A DNA stretch of 64,000 nt from Pontivivens insulae (GTDB lineage Bacteria > Pseudomonadota > Alphaproteobacteria > Rhodobacterales > Rhodobacteraceae): positions 124,001 to 188,000 of the forward strand of contig NZ_OMKW01000004.1 of NCBI RefSeq assembly GCF_900302495.1, given 5' to 3'. The position numbers and the translations under genes were made by a program. Positions 55,925 through 64,000 of this stretch are shown here, one piece after another. A model generated the notes under the pieces. That model was not told the origin of the DNA. It searched no databases and saw only the letters and a program-made list of their open reading frames with translations. Each line of letters begins with the position of its first letter. Position 1 is the stretch's first letter.

Positions 55925-56685
55925 TGCTGCCCCGCGCCTTTCTCGACACGCCAATTGCCCATCGCGGTCTGCATGACCGCGCGCAGGGTCGCATCGAAAA
56001 CTCCATGGCAGCCGTGAAGGCTGCCATCTCTGGCGGTTGGGGGATCGAGATCGACATCCAACCTGCCGGTGATGGCACGCCCATGGTGTTCCACGACTAT
56101 GATCTGGAGCGGTTGACGGGGACTCGGGGCTTTATCTCGACCACTACGCCGCAGGCATTGGCGCAACTGCGCCTGACAGATTGCGATGAGGGCATTCCGA
56201 CACTGGAGGCGGTGTTGGCAGAGGTTGGCGGTCGTGTGCCGCTTCTGATCGAGATCAAGGATCAGGACGGCACGCTTGGCCCCGCCGTGGGCGCGTTGGA
56301 GCAGCGGGTCTGCGCGCTGGTGAACACCTATACCGGCCCGGTCGCGCTGATGAGCTTCAATCCTAATTCGGTGCGTCAATGTCGCGGCCATGCGCCGGAT
56401 ATTCCGCGTGGGCTCGTCACGGATCCATTCACGAAAGAGGACTGGCCCATGGTGCCCGCGCCCCGTCGGGCAAAGCTGGCGCAGATGCCCGATCTTGACC
56501 CTGTGGGGGCAACGTTCATTTCGCACAATCGCTCTGATCTCGACAGTGCGGCCGTCGCGCGGGCGAAGGCACGTGGGCTTTCCATCCTGACCTGGACGAT
56601 CCGAAGCGCGGAGCAGGAGGCTGAAGCGCGTCAAATTGTCGATAACGTCACTTTTGAAGGCTATGCGCCCCTTCAATCTGCCTGA
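55924..56685 (+). CDS. Glycerophosphodiester phosphodiesterase family protein
   Basis: A 253-residue TIM-barrel enzyme. The catalytic His-Arg is in APIAHRGLHD, followed by NSMAAVKAAISGGWGIEIDIQ (Glu-x-Asp) and a second His in MVFHDYDLERLTG. Members hydrolyse glycerophosphodiesters to glycerol 3-phosphate. No signal peptide is seen, so it acts in the cytoplasm. The start overlaps the RidA stop. Confidence 0.92.
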   Translation: MLPRAFLDTPIAHRGLHDRAQGRIENSMAAVKAAISGGWGIEIDIQPAGDGTPMVFHDYDLERLTGTRGFISTTTPQALAQLRLTDCDEGIPTLEAVLAEVGGRVPLLIEIKDQDGTLGPAVGALEQRVCALVNTYTGPVALMSFNPNSVRQCRGHAPDIPRGLVTDPFTKEDWPMVPAPRRAKLAQMPDLDPVGATFISHNRSDLDSAAVARAKARGLSILTWTIRSAEQEAEARQIVDNVTFEGYAPLQSA

Positions 56686-56744
56686 AACGGTTGACCGTTG
56701 AAACCGATACACCATTTGGCCCCGGTGGAAGCTGGGGAGCTCAA

Positions 56745-57929
56745 ATGTCCGACGAGACGACGATCGAAGTCAGTGTGATCAGCGACATATCCCAGATCGC
56801 GGCAGCGGACTGGGACGCCTGCGCCGCGCCGGAGGAGGCCGGCGGCGGGCGCCCGCTCGATCCCTTCACCACGCACCGGTTCCTGTCGGCGTTAGAGCGC
56901 TCCGGCTCGGTCGGTGACGGCACCGGATGGGTGTCGCGCCATCTGATCGCGAAATCGGATGGGCAGGTGCTTGGCGTGATGCCGCTCTATGCCAAGGGGC
57001 ACAGTCAGGGCGAGTATATCTTCGATCACAACTGGGCCCATGCGTTTGAGCGGGCCGGCGGACGTTATTACCCGAAATTGCAGGCTGCGGTGCCGTTTAC
57101 CCCTGCAACCGGACGGCGCTTCCTGACCCGCCCGGGGCGGGAGACGGTGGCCCTTCCCGCGCTTGTACAGGGGGCGGTTCAACTGGCCGATGAAAACCAG
57201 CTCTCGTCGCTCCACATCACGTTTTGTACGGAGTCGGAATGGAAGCTGGGTGCGCGCGTCGGGCTGCTCCAACGCACAGGGCAGCAGTTCCATTGGGAAA
57301 ACAAAGGGTACAAAGATTTCGAGGGGTTTCTGGCCGATCTCAGTTCCCGCAAGCGTAAGACGATCCGACGCGAACGGCGTGGTGCGCAGCAATTTGGCGG
57401 GACGATTCATCAGTTTCAGGGGGACGACATCCAGCCTGAACACTGGGACGCTTTCTGGCAGTTCTATCAGGACACCGGCGCGCGCAAATGGGGCACTCCC
57501 TATCTGACCCGCGCCTTTTTTGAGGAGGCGCAGGCGCATCTGCGCGACGACCTTTTGCTTGTGTTATGTGAGCGGGAGGGGCGCTGGGTTGCGGGCGCGA
57601 TGAATCTGATCGGGGCCGATACGCTCTACGGTCGGTATTGGGGATGTGTCGAGGATCATCCCTTCCTGCATTTCGAGGTGTGCTACTATCAGGCAATCGA
57701 CTATGCGATTGCCAACGACATGATGCGCGTCGAAGCAGGGGCACAGGGGGAGCATAAGCTTGCCCGCGGATATGTGCCCACGCCAACATATTCCCTTCAC
57801 TGGATTGCGGATCCGGGCTTTCGCACAGCGGTCGAAAGGTTTTTGGTGGCGGAGCGTGAAGCGGTCGGAGAGGAGATCGAAATCCTCAAGGAATACACCC
57901 CATTTCGCAAAACGAGAGAGGACAGCTGA
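56745..57929 (+). CDS. GNAT-like FemAB/COG3146 family protein
   Basis: A 394-residue protein of the DUF482/COG3146 type (FemAB-like acyltransferase fold): [49 protein letters not shown] and [27 protein letters not shown]. It is often annotated as a peptidoglycan or lipid-attached acyltransferase without proof. GGGGAG with 5-base spacing supports ATG 56745; upstream ATG-less extensions are rejected. The stop overlaps phhB (TGATG). Confidence 0.82.
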   Translation: MSDETTIEVSVISDISQIAAADWDACAAPEEAGGGRPLDPFTTHRFLSALERSGSVGDGTGWVSRHLIAKSDGQVLGVMPLYAKGHSQGEYIFDHNWAHAFERAGGRYYPKLQAAVPFTPATGRRFLTRPGRETVALPALVQGAVQLADENQLSSLHITFCTESEWKLGARVGLLQRTGQQFHWENKGYKDFEGFLADLSSRKRKTIRRERRGAQQFGGTIHQFQGDDIQPEHWDAFWQFYQDTGARKWGTPYLTRAFFEEAQAHLRDDLLLVLCEREGRWVAGAMNLIGADTLYGRYWGCVEDHPFLHFEVCYYQAIDYAIANDMMRVEAGAQGEHKLARGYVPTPTYSLHWIADPGFRTAVERFLVAEREAVGEEIEILKEYTPFRKTREDS

Positions 57930-58213
57930 TGGCTGAGAAATTGAGCGGAGACGCACGCGACGCCGCATTGGCCGGGTTGTCCGGCTGGGATCTGGTCGAT
58001 GGACGCGATGCGATCATCAAGACCTACAAGTTCAAGGACTTCTCCGAAGCCTTTGGCTGGATGACCCGTGCTGCAATGCTGGCCGATGCGATGGACCATC
58101 ATCCAGAATGGTTCAATGTCTATAACAAGGTCGAAGTGACGTTGACGACCCACGATGTTGACGGGTTGAGCAATCTTGACGTGACGCTTGCCGGAAAGCT
58201 CGACGCCCTCTGA
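57929..58213 (+). CDS. phhB: Pterin-4a-carbinolamine dehydratase
   Basis: A 94-residue DCoH-type enzyme that recycles tetrahydropterin cofactor. It has the two conserved histidines in [22 protein letters not shown] and the DLVDGRDAI start region. Length is typical. It overlaps the preceding FemAB-like gene and no aromatic hydroxylase is in the window. Confidence 0.94.
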   Translation: MAEKLSGDARDAALAGLSGWDLVDGRDAIIKTYKFKDFSEAFGWMTRAAMLADAMDHHPEWFNVYNKVEVTLTTHDVDGLSNLDVTLAGKLDAL

Positions 58214-58219
58214 GCCGAA

Positions 58220-58250
58220 TGCGGGGGCGGCACCGTGGACCGCCCCCGCA
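58220..58250. terminator. Hairpin between phhB and the convergent peroxiredoxin gene
   Basis: TGCGGGGGCGG (58220-58230) pairs with CCGCCCCCGCA (58240-58250), an 11-bp stem. It lacks a U run on either side, so it may act as a barrier rather than a classical terminator. Confidence 0.5.
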
Positions 58251-58256
58251 ACCGGA

Positions 58257-58745
58257 TCACATCTGAGCCAGCAGTGCTTCGCCCGCGCTCAGATCGCACT
58301 CACCCGGATTTGCATCGACGCCAACGGCTGCGACCTCACCGTCCTTGATGATGCAGGCATAGCGCTGCGAACGGTCGACAAAACCAACAGGCGGGGCCGA
58401 GAAGTTCATGCCAACGCCCTTGGTGAATTCGGACTCGGGATCGGCCAGGAACTCAATACCGGCACCCGATGCTCCAGTCGCATCGTCCCATGCCTTCATG
58501 ACAAAAGGATCGTTGACAGAAACGCAGACCACACGGTCAGCTCCCTTTGCCTTGAACTGGTCTGCGGTGCGCATAAAGCTGGGAACATGTGCGGTCGTGC
58601 ATGTGCCGGTGAAAGCCCCGGGCAGCGCGAACAAAACAACGGTCTGGCCATCGAAAATCTCGCTGGAGGGCACAGCCGCTGGCCCCTCGTCACCCATCTT
58701 CAGGAAGGTCGCGGATGGAACTTTGTCCCCTTTGGCAATGGTCAT
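58257..58745 (-). CDS. Peroxiredoxin (Prx5 type)
   Basis: A 162-residue thioredoxin-fold peroxidase. The peroxidatic Cys49 is in PGAFTGTCTTAHVPSF, in the Prx5-type arrangement; a second Cys in the DANPGECDL end may be the resolving or a free residue. It reduces hydroperoxides in the cytoplasm. ATG 58745 is chosen because the sequence from there matches the family; the longer open frame would cross the next promoter. It is divergent from the ferredoxin reductase gene. Confidence 0.93.
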   Translation of the reverse strand: MTIAKGDKVPSATFLKMGDEGPAAVPSSEIFDGQTVVLFALPGAFTGTCTTAHVPSFMRTADQFKAKGADRVVCVSVNDPFVMKAWDDATGASGAGIEFLADPESEFTKGVGMNFSAPPVGFVDRSQRYACIIKDGEVAAVGVDANPGECDLSAGEALLAQM

Positions 58746-58830
58746 GTCGTCAACAGCCTTTCGGTTTGTTTGGTTTTGATGCAGGGAAGGTAGGGCGTGA
58801 TGCAGGCAAAAACGATAGGAACCTGACGGA

Positions 58831-60051
58831 ATGAGCGGATATGTCGTAATCGGGGCCGGACAGGCTGGCGCATCCATGGTTGCAAAGCTCCGCGCGCTCG
58901 ATGACAGCACGCCGATCACACTGATTGGGGCAGAGCCTGTTCCACCGTATCAGCGCCCGCCGCTCTCTAAGAAATACCTGCTGGGCGAGATGGCATTGGA
59001 GCGCCTCTTCCTGCGGCCAGAGCAATTCTATGCGGATCAACGCATTGATCTGGTGACAGGCCGAACGGTGACGGCCATCGACCGGGCGGCGCGGAAGGTC
59101 ACGCTCTCGGATGGGGCGGAGCTTGGCTATGACGCGCTCGCGCTTACGACGGGTTCTGTCCCGATCATGCTGCCTGCCGCGATCGGTGGCGATCTGGGAA
59201 ATGTGTTCCCGGTCCGGGACCTGGCCCATGTCGATGCGATGGCCCCGGCCTTCACCGAGGGCGCACATGTTCTGATCGTGGGCGGCGGCTATATCGGGCT
59301 GGAGGCGGCAGCGGTTGCAGCGTCCAGAGGCTTGCAGGTGACATTGGTTGAGCAGGCCGACCGCATTCTGGCGCGGGTCGCCGCACCGGCGACGTCTGAC
59401 TATTTCCGCGCGTTGCACAGCGATCATGGCGTGACGATCCTCGAAGGGACCGGTCTAACCCGCCTTATCGGCGAGGACGGTCAGGTCACTCAGGCCGAGC
59501 TGAGTGATGGCCGCCTCGTCGACATCGACTTTGCGCTTGTCGGTATCGGGATCCGACCAGCGACGTCTTTGGCCGAGGCGTCTGGTCTGACAATCGACAA
59601 CGGAATTGCGGTGGATGCACAGGGGCGCACCTCGGATCCGGCGATCTTTGCCGCCGGTGATTGCGCCTCCTTCCCCTATCAGGGTGGGCGAATCCGGCTG
59701 GAATCCGTTCCCAATGCCATCGAGCAGGCCGAAGCAGCGGCAGAGGTGATGGTGGGCGGTTCGGCTGAGTATGTTGCAAAGCCTTGGTTCTGGTCGGACC
59801 AGTATGACGTGAAACTGCAGATCGCAGGGTTGAACACGGGCTATGACCAGACGGTCACTCGGCCCGGATCACGCCCCGGCGTACAGTCCGTCTGGTATTT
59901 CGCCGGCGATCAGCTCTTGGCAGTCGACGCGATGAACGCCCCTCGTGATTACATGGTCGGCAAACGTATGATCGAGGGCGGCATGCACCCGGCTGTCAGC
60001 GATGTAGCGGATCCGGAGGTAGATCTGATGGCGGTGCTCAAGGCTGGCTGA
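58831..60051 (+). CDS. FAD/NAD(P)-dependent ferredoxin reductase
   Basis: A 406-residue two-Rossmann flavoprotein: FAD motif VIGAGQAGASMVAKLR, a PPYQRPPLSKKYL segment, NAD motif VLIVGGGYIGLEAAAVAASRGLQ, and the second FAD motif IFAAGDCAS. The C-terminal reductase domain resembles rubredoxin/ferredoxin reductases that serve P450 or dioxygenase partners, but no such partner is nearby. Its stop region overlaps the rsmD gene by 14 bases. Confidence 0.92.
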   Translation: MSGYVVIGAGQAGASMVAKLRALDDSTPITLIGAEPVPPYQRPPLSKKYLLGEMALERLFLRPEQFYADQRIDLVTGRTVTAIDRAARKVTLSDGAELGYDALALTTGSVPIMLPAAIGGDLGNVFPVRDLAHVDAMAPAFTEGAHVLIVGGGYIGLEAAAVAASRGLQVTLVEQADRILARVAAPATSDYFRALHSDHGVTILEGTGLTRLIGEDGQVTQAELSDGRLVDIDFALVGIGIRPATSLAEASGLTIDNGIAVDAQGRTSDPAIFAAGDCASFPYQGGRIRLESVPNAIEQAEAAAEVMVGGSAEYVAKPWFWSDQYDVKLQIAGLNTGYDQTVTRPGSRPGVQSVWYFAGDQLLAVDAMNAPRDYMVGKRMIEGGMHPAVSDVADPEVDLMAVLKAG

Positions 60052-60592
60052 GGCCGAGGAACTGCACGCTGGTATCGCCGTAGGAGCGGCGCTCAAATTC
60101 GACGAATCCCTCTGGAACGTCCTGCGGCTGCGCCTCCTCCCACAAGATCAGCGCATCAGGGGCAATCCAGCCATTTGTTCGGGCGGAATGCAGCGCCGCT
60201 GCGCCCATATTGCGGCCATAGGGCGGGTCAAGAAAGATCAGGTCACACGGTGCATCCGCGGCGAACAGTTTGCGCGCGTCGCGGCGGATCATCCGGGTTT
60301 CCGCCGCCACATCGAGCGTGGCGATATTGCGCTTGAGCAGCGATTGCGCCTTCGCGCCATCATCCACGAATGTTGCATGCACTGCGCCGCGTGACAGCGC
60401 CTCCAGCCCCAATGCGCCAGTTCCCGCGAACAGGTCCAGGATACGGGCACCGTCTGGCAGGTCATAGCCACGCAGCACGTTGAACAGCGTCTCACGCACC
60501 CGATCCGTTGTCGGACGAAGCTGCGCCTTACCGTCCCCCGCCCCCAAGGCGGCAAGTGCACGTCCGCGAAAGCGGCCCCCGACGATCCTCAC
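60038..60592 (-). CDS. rsmD: 16S rRNA (guanine-966-N2)-methyltransferase RsmD
   Basis: A 184-residue SAM methyltransferase that modifies G966 of 16S rRNA. Motifs are [12 protein letters not shown] at the N terminus, [19 protein letters not shown] (SAM) and LIFLDPPYG (NPPY-type catalytic). It starts with GTG overlapping the Fur-family gene stop (GTGA), so the two are coupled. It is convergent with the reductase. Confidence 0.95.
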   Translation of the reverse strand: MRIVGGRFRGRALAALGAGDGKAQLRPTTDRVRETLFNVLRGYDLPDGARILDLFAGTGALGLEALSRGAVHATFVDDGAKAQSLLKRNIATLDVAAETRMIRRDARKLFAADAPCDLIFLDPPYGRNMGAAALHSARTNGWIAPDALILWEEAQPQDVPEGFVEFERRSYGDTSVQFLGLSQP

Positions 60593-61005
60593 GCCTTCAG
60601 CTTCCGGCCATAGAGCTCAAGCCTGTGGTGAACGATTTCATATCCCAGCTCGCGGGCAATCTCGCGCTGCAATTCCTCGATCCGGGGGGAGGAAAATTCC
60701 ACAACCGCGCCCGTATCGACGTCGATGAGGTGGTCGTGGTGATCACGATCCGCCTGCTCGAACCGCGCAGGGCCATCGCCAAAGGCGTGGCGATCAACGG
60801 TTCCCGTCTCCTCCAGCACTTTCAGCGTGCGATAGACCGTAGCCAGAGAGATGCGCGGATCGCGCTCCACCGCGCGTCGGTGGATCTCCGTCGCATCCGG
60901 GTGATCGTCATGCTCGGTCAGAATGCGCAGAATCACACGGCGCTGCGCGGTCAGGCGCAGCCCCGCCCGTTTCAGGCGACTTTCATAGGGCGTCAGATCA
61001 CTCAT
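60589..61005 (-). CDS. Fur-family regulator, Mur-like
   Basis: A 138-residue metalloregulator: winged helix [58 protein letters not shown], then [25 protein letters not shown]. The two CxxC zinc motifs of canonical Fur are absent (IDVDTG replaces ICxxCG), as in alphaproteobacterial Mur/Fur proteins that sense manganese or iron. ATG 61005 follows GCGAAAG; an upstream TTG is less likely. Two direct repeats overlap its start. It is coupled to rsmD. Confidence 0.9.
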   Translation of the reverse strand: MSDLTPYESRLKRAGLRLTAQRRVILRILTEHDDHPDATEIHRRAVERDPRISLATVYRTLKVLEETGTVDRHAFGDGPARFEQADRDHHDHLIDVDTGAVVEFSSPRIEELQREIARELGYEIVHHRLELYGRKLKA

Positions 61006-61038
61006 CTTTCGCAATAAGGCTCAGATCTTTCTCAATAA
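61004..61038 (-). promoter_or_regulatory. Direct repeats at the Fur/Mur gene start
   Basis: Plus-strand ATCTTTCGCAATAA (61004-61017) and ATCTTTCTCAATAA (61025-61038) differ at one base and are 21 bases apart, two helical turns. The first overlaps the ATG of the regulator gene. An autoregulatory binding site is a natural guess. Confidence 0.45.
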
Positions 61039-61053
61039 CAAGGGCGGGCGGCC

Positions 61054-63339
61054 TTAGTCTCCATCTGGCGAGGGCATCGCTTTCTTGCCATCGGTCACGC
61101 GATCCTCGTCGTCACCTGCGGCCGGAACCTCCTCGACAACAAGGGTCGGTTCAGGCAGGGGGGCCTCATCCTCAGATGCAGAGCGTAGGTGCAGGGGCGG
61201 CGCGTTGCCGTTCTTGTCCTCACCAAAATAGATCGTCTGGTGCGGGAACGGAATCTCGATACCGCGCTCGTCAAACAGACGCTTGATGATCTCGTTATAG
61301 GCGCGTCCGATCCCCCATTGTTGACCGGGAAGCGTCTTGATCCGCGCACGCAGGACGATGGCACTGTCGCCGAAGGTATTGAGGCCGAACCATTCGAACT
61401 CACCCAGAATGTTCATGCCAGCCTCACTGGCTTTCAACTCGTCAAACGCGTCGAACATGGCTTGCTTGCCCTCGGAAATATCCTCCCGATAGGCAACGCC
61501 CATGTCGCAGACGAAATAGGAAAACTCCCGCATGTAGTTCGAGACCAGATCGACGGACGAGAAGGGGATGATGTGGAACACACCGTGCAAATCGCGGATC
61601 GAGACAGAGCGCACGGTCAGCTTCTCAACCGCTCCGGTGATCCCACCGACAGAGATGACATCGCCCACATTGATTGCGTTTTCAAACTGGATGAAGACGC
61701 CCGTGATAACGTCCTGCACCATCTTCTGCGCGCCAAAGCCAATAGCCAGACCCAGCACACCGGCGGAGGCGATCAGAGGGCCGATGTTCAGTCCCAATTC
61801 GCTAAGCACGATCATCGCCGTGATGGCCAACAGAGCGATCGCAAACGCATTGCGCAAGAGGCTGAGCAAGGTCCGCTCTCGCGCTGTTGGGACCGAGCCG
61901 AAATTGGGGTTCAACCGGTATTCCACCCAGGAACTGAAGACGATCCAGATGGCGAGTGTGAAGATCACGATGATTGTCACCGTGGCCACAATCCCAAGCA
62001 CCCGCAATCCACGGTCAGACGTGATCCAGCCACTGATATCGGCGATACCAGTCAGATCCAGCACAACGGCGATGACGCCAGCCACGACCAGCAATCTGAT
62101 AATCATAAGCGCACGCGGGATAACCCCGTTCAGCCGTGCTTCGAGCAACGGGAACCGCTCGGTTGCGGAGTCGGGCAAAGAGATGCCTGAGCTGATCACG
62201 TCGCTCAGGATGCGAACGATCAGTGATGCAATGGCAGCAGCTGCAACGATGATACCGGTTGTCTGCAACAGCGGCAGCAGAACCCCAGCGGGGCGCGTCG
62301 CGACAACGGCCAGCAGGCCCAGAAGGTAGAGCAGGATTGGAATCCAAAGCAAGCCACCCACACGGTCGCGGAACCGTGTGCGGTTGTCCGGTTCATTAAA
62401 CAGGTAATTGGTCGCGCGCTTGCGATAGCGCAGCAACATGAAGATCGCATAGAGCACCACGATGATGCTGAGCAACGTGCCAACCGCATTCCCTGTCAGG
62501 ATCGAGACGCCGCGATTAATGATCGGGACTGCTAGCAGATGTCCGTACCCGACCACCATGATTGAGCGGACCAGCCAGCCTGACAAGATTGCCGCGGCAT
62601 TGTCCGGCAGACGTGTCAGGCGAAGCGCGGGAACCCGCGGGGCGAGGATTGCCCGCGCCACGATCTTGCTGATCTGCACCACCACAAACGCATTGAGGTA
62701 GAGCGATTTGGTTACATCCAGCACCCCATCGCTCGACAGGTAAATCGTCGCCGCATAGCCCCCTGCGGCGGCGAGGGCGACGATCACCGCATCAATTGCA
62801 AGAGAGCCGAGGAGCAACAGCAATGTGATGGAAAAACCGTAATTCGTCGCGATCCGACCAATGCGGTCGTGCAAGCCACGGGCAAGGAATTTCAGCGACA
62901 GGTAAACGCCGTAGGTGACAACGATAACGATGCCGAGGGATTTCAGAACGTCCATCAGCAGGTTGCCATCGACAGCATTCGCCGCACGGGTAAAGACACG
63001 CGGCAACTGCGACAGGCCAATCCAATACCGCTCGACGGTTTCTGCCGTCTGCATCGCGACCTCCGAGGTGGTCAACGCGATAGAGCGACCGATGCTGATT
63101 GTCGTGGCCGGAGCGTCTTCCGCCGAATCGGTGGCATCCTCTGCGCCCTCCACAACCACACCGCCCAACCGTTGGGCCAACTCAGTGGCCACTTCCGGGT
63201 TGGACAGAAGCTCAACAATCGTATCAACGGCAGCGCCTGTCGTGTTTTCTTCTGCCGGTGCCGCGTCCTGTGCAAAGGCGGTCGTAATCGAAAAGCAGAG
63301 CGCGAAAATGCAGCCCAAAGCCCAGCGAAGAGCAATCAT
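61054..63339 (-). CDS. Large MscS-type mechanosensitive channel with N-terminal export region
   Basis: The 761-residue protein has a signal peptide (ALGCIFALCFSITTAFAQD), an acidic periplasmic start, about nine to eleven membrane segments, and a C-terminal MscS core: GPLIASAGVLGLAIGFGAQKMVQDVITGVFIQFENAINVGDVISVGG, followed by a soluble vestibule and an acidic tail. Such large MscS relatives (MscK/YbdG-like) tune osmotic release. AGGAAG precedes ATG 63339; an upstream start would precede the signal peptide. The Crp/Fnr gene lies 38 bases upstream. Confidence 0.92.
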   Translation of the reverse strand: MIALRWALGCIFALCFSITTAFAQDAAPAEENTTGAAVDTIVELLSNPEVATELAQRLGGVVVEGAEDATDSAEDAPATTISIGRSIALTTSEVAMQTAETVERYWIGLSQLPRVFTRAANAVDGNLLMDVLKSLGIVIVVTYGVYLSLKFLARGLHDRIGRIATNYGFSITLLLLLGSLAIDAVIVALAAAGGYAATIYLSSDGVLDVTKSLYLNAFVVVQISKIVARAILAPRVPALRLTRLPDNAAAILSGWLVRSIMVVGYGHLLAVPIINRGVSILTGNAVGTLLSIIVVLYAIFMLLRYRKRATNYLFNEPDNRTRFRDRVGGLLWIPILLYLLGLLAVVATRPAGVLLPLLQTTGIIVAAAAIASLIVRILSDVISSGISLPDSATERFPLLEARLNGVIPRALMIIRLLVVAGVIAVVLDLTGIADISGWITSDRGLRVLGIVATVTIIVIFTLAIWIVFSSWVEYRLNPNFGSVPTARERTLLSLLRNAFAIALLAITAMIVLSELGLNIGPLIASAGVLGLAIGFGAQKMVQDVITGVFIQFENAINVGDVISVGGITGAVEKLTVRSVSIRDLHGVFHIIPFSSVDLVSNYMREFSYFVCDMGVAYREDISEGKQAMFDAFDELKASEAGMNILGEFEWFGLNTFGDSAIVLRARIKTLPGQQWGIGRAYNEIIKRLFDERGIEIPFPHQTIYFGEDKNGNAPPLHLRSASEDEAPLPEPTLVVEEVPAAGDDEDRVTDGKKAMPSPDGD

Positions 63340-63377
63340 GCCTGTCTTCCTTTTGTCATCAGCGACAGTGTTTGCCT

Positions 63378-64000
63378 TCAGGCGCGTGCGAAGGTCAACC
63401 TGTCCATCTCTGATGATGGATACCAATTCGTGTCAATGCTGGTGTGCCGGTCGTCGAAGTCAATCAGATCGGCAAGATAACGCTCGCTCAGGACTTCGAC
63501 CTGCCGATCAAAGCGGCGAATGTGCCCTTCTTTTTCCAATCCCGTGAATGCCTTTGAAACAGACACGTTCGTCAGGCCAAGGAAGTCGCCAATCTCTTGC
63601 TGGCTCAACGGCAGGCGAAACACGTCTCCCATCTCGGGGTTCGTGATCCGCAGTCGCGTCAGCAGGCTGAGAAGCAGGAAGGTCAGCCGCTCGCGCGCGT
63701 TCATTCGGCCATTCGCCCGCAACGTGTCGATCAAAACGGTCTGACTGCGTGCGGCGATGCTGAAGAACAGTGCGGCCAGACGCGGGGAACTGGTCAGGAC
63801 GTCTTCCATGGCCGTGCGCGGGAAGGGGCACAGGACACAGGATGTACAACTGCGCAAGCTGGTCGTGGCCGCAGGATAGGCGATATCTGCCAGCCCGATC
63901 ATGTCGCCAGGGTGGTGAATGTCGACGATCTGGCGCCGTCCATCGGGCAGATCCAGATAGGAGTACAGCCAGCCGGATTTCACGACGCAAAGCTCGCTCA
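63378..64000 (-). CDS. Crp/Fnr-family transcription regulator, partial
   Basis: The coding frame runs off the right edge of the window (SELCVVKSGWLYSYLDLPDGRRQIVDIHHPGD), so the N terminus is missing. It shows the end of the effector-binding beta roll, the dimer helix, and a C-terminal HTH (LPLSQQEIGDFLGLTNVSVSKAFTGLEKEG). TSCVLCPFP has two Cys that might belong to a redox or haem site, but no Fnr-type four-Cys cluster can be judged here. The signal is unknown. Confidence 0.88.
   Translation of the reverse strand, partial: SELCVVKSGWLYSYLDLPDGRRQIVDIHHPGDMIGLADIAYPAATTSLRSCTSCVLCPFPRTAMEDVLTSSPRLAALFFSIAARSQTVLIDTLRANGRMNARERLTFLLLSLLTRLRITNPEMGDVFRLPLSQQEIGDFLGLTNVSVSKAFTGLEKEGHIRRFDRQVEVLSERYLADLIDFDDRHTSIDTNWYPSSEMDRLTFARA

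Overview
The window looks like chromosomal DNA of a GC-rich alphaproteobacterium, most likely of the order Rhodobacterales (Roseobacter-type). The inference rests on gene families and neighbourhoods typical of that group: a small Rhodobacter-type porin, an IalB-like secreted protein, a DUF4170/DUF374/waaA/lpxK block, a leuS/lptE/holA block with a DUF3576 lipoprotein before it, a Mur-like Fur protein lacking the usual CxxC, and class-III (Flp-like) prepilins. No phage, transposase, integrase or CRISPR array was found, so this is a mainly housekeeping region. Many genes start with GTG or TTG, and neighbours often couple through ATGA, TGATG or TAATG overlaps.

Layout. 1-1.7 kb: tail of a FAD oxidoreductase, tRNA-Met, and a DUF2946-like protein followed by a PCuAC copper chaperone. 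1.8-7.1 kb: dps and the glycine cleavage operon gcvT-gcvH-gcvP, read leftwards behind a tandem glycine riboswitch. 7.2-16 kb: an RlmD-type RNA methyltransferase, a HAD dehalogenase, a FlaA1/CapD nucleotide-sugar dehydratase, a small MscS channel, recQ, a SRAP (HMCES/YedK) protein that lacks its catalytic Cys2, and rlmN. 16-21.4 kb: DUF1993, a PPC-repeat secreted protein, an IalB-like protein, an ECF sigma factor overlapping an R. etli-type asparaginase, and two adjacent Flp-prepilin-like paralogues with long C-terminal domains. 21.4-27.6 kb: a complete branched-chain amino-acid-type ABC importer (SBP, LivG, LivF, LivH, LivM), interrupted between livF and livH by two small Cys-containing exported paralogues. 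27.6-34.3 kb: enoyl-CoA hydratase, xthA, a probable new small RNA gene, an OmpR-type regulator, ribA, a YkuD protein, a YggS protein, the porin, and a DUF3576 lipoprotein.

34.4-44.3 kb: leuS-lptE-holA, a GST, two tandem TRAP-type binding proteins without membrane partners, an HNH nuclease, an SDR, an amidinotransferase and an SRPBCC protein. 44.3-52 kb: pmbA and an inositol-phosphatase-like gene, the lipid A/Kdo operon (DUF4170, acyltransferase, waaA, lpxK) behind a helically phased GTGCAC array, a cytochrome P460, and mlaC-mlaA. 52-64 kb: a type I secretion ABC/MFP pair, RidA, GDPD, a FemAB-like protein, phhB, a peroxiredoxin, a ferredoxin reductase, rsmD, a Fur/Mur regulator, a large MscS channel and the tail of a Crp/Fnr regulator.

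The envelope theme is strong (waaA, lpxK, lptE, mlaA/C, porin, MscS, T1SS). The most novel items are a candidate small RNA with C-rich loops at about 29.2-29.3 kb that has its own promoter and terminator, the Flp-like paralogue pair, the Cys-containing pair inside the liv operon, the Cys2-less SRAP, and two regularly spaced repeat arrays that look like operators. All functional calls come from reading motifs and gene order; no database search was run.
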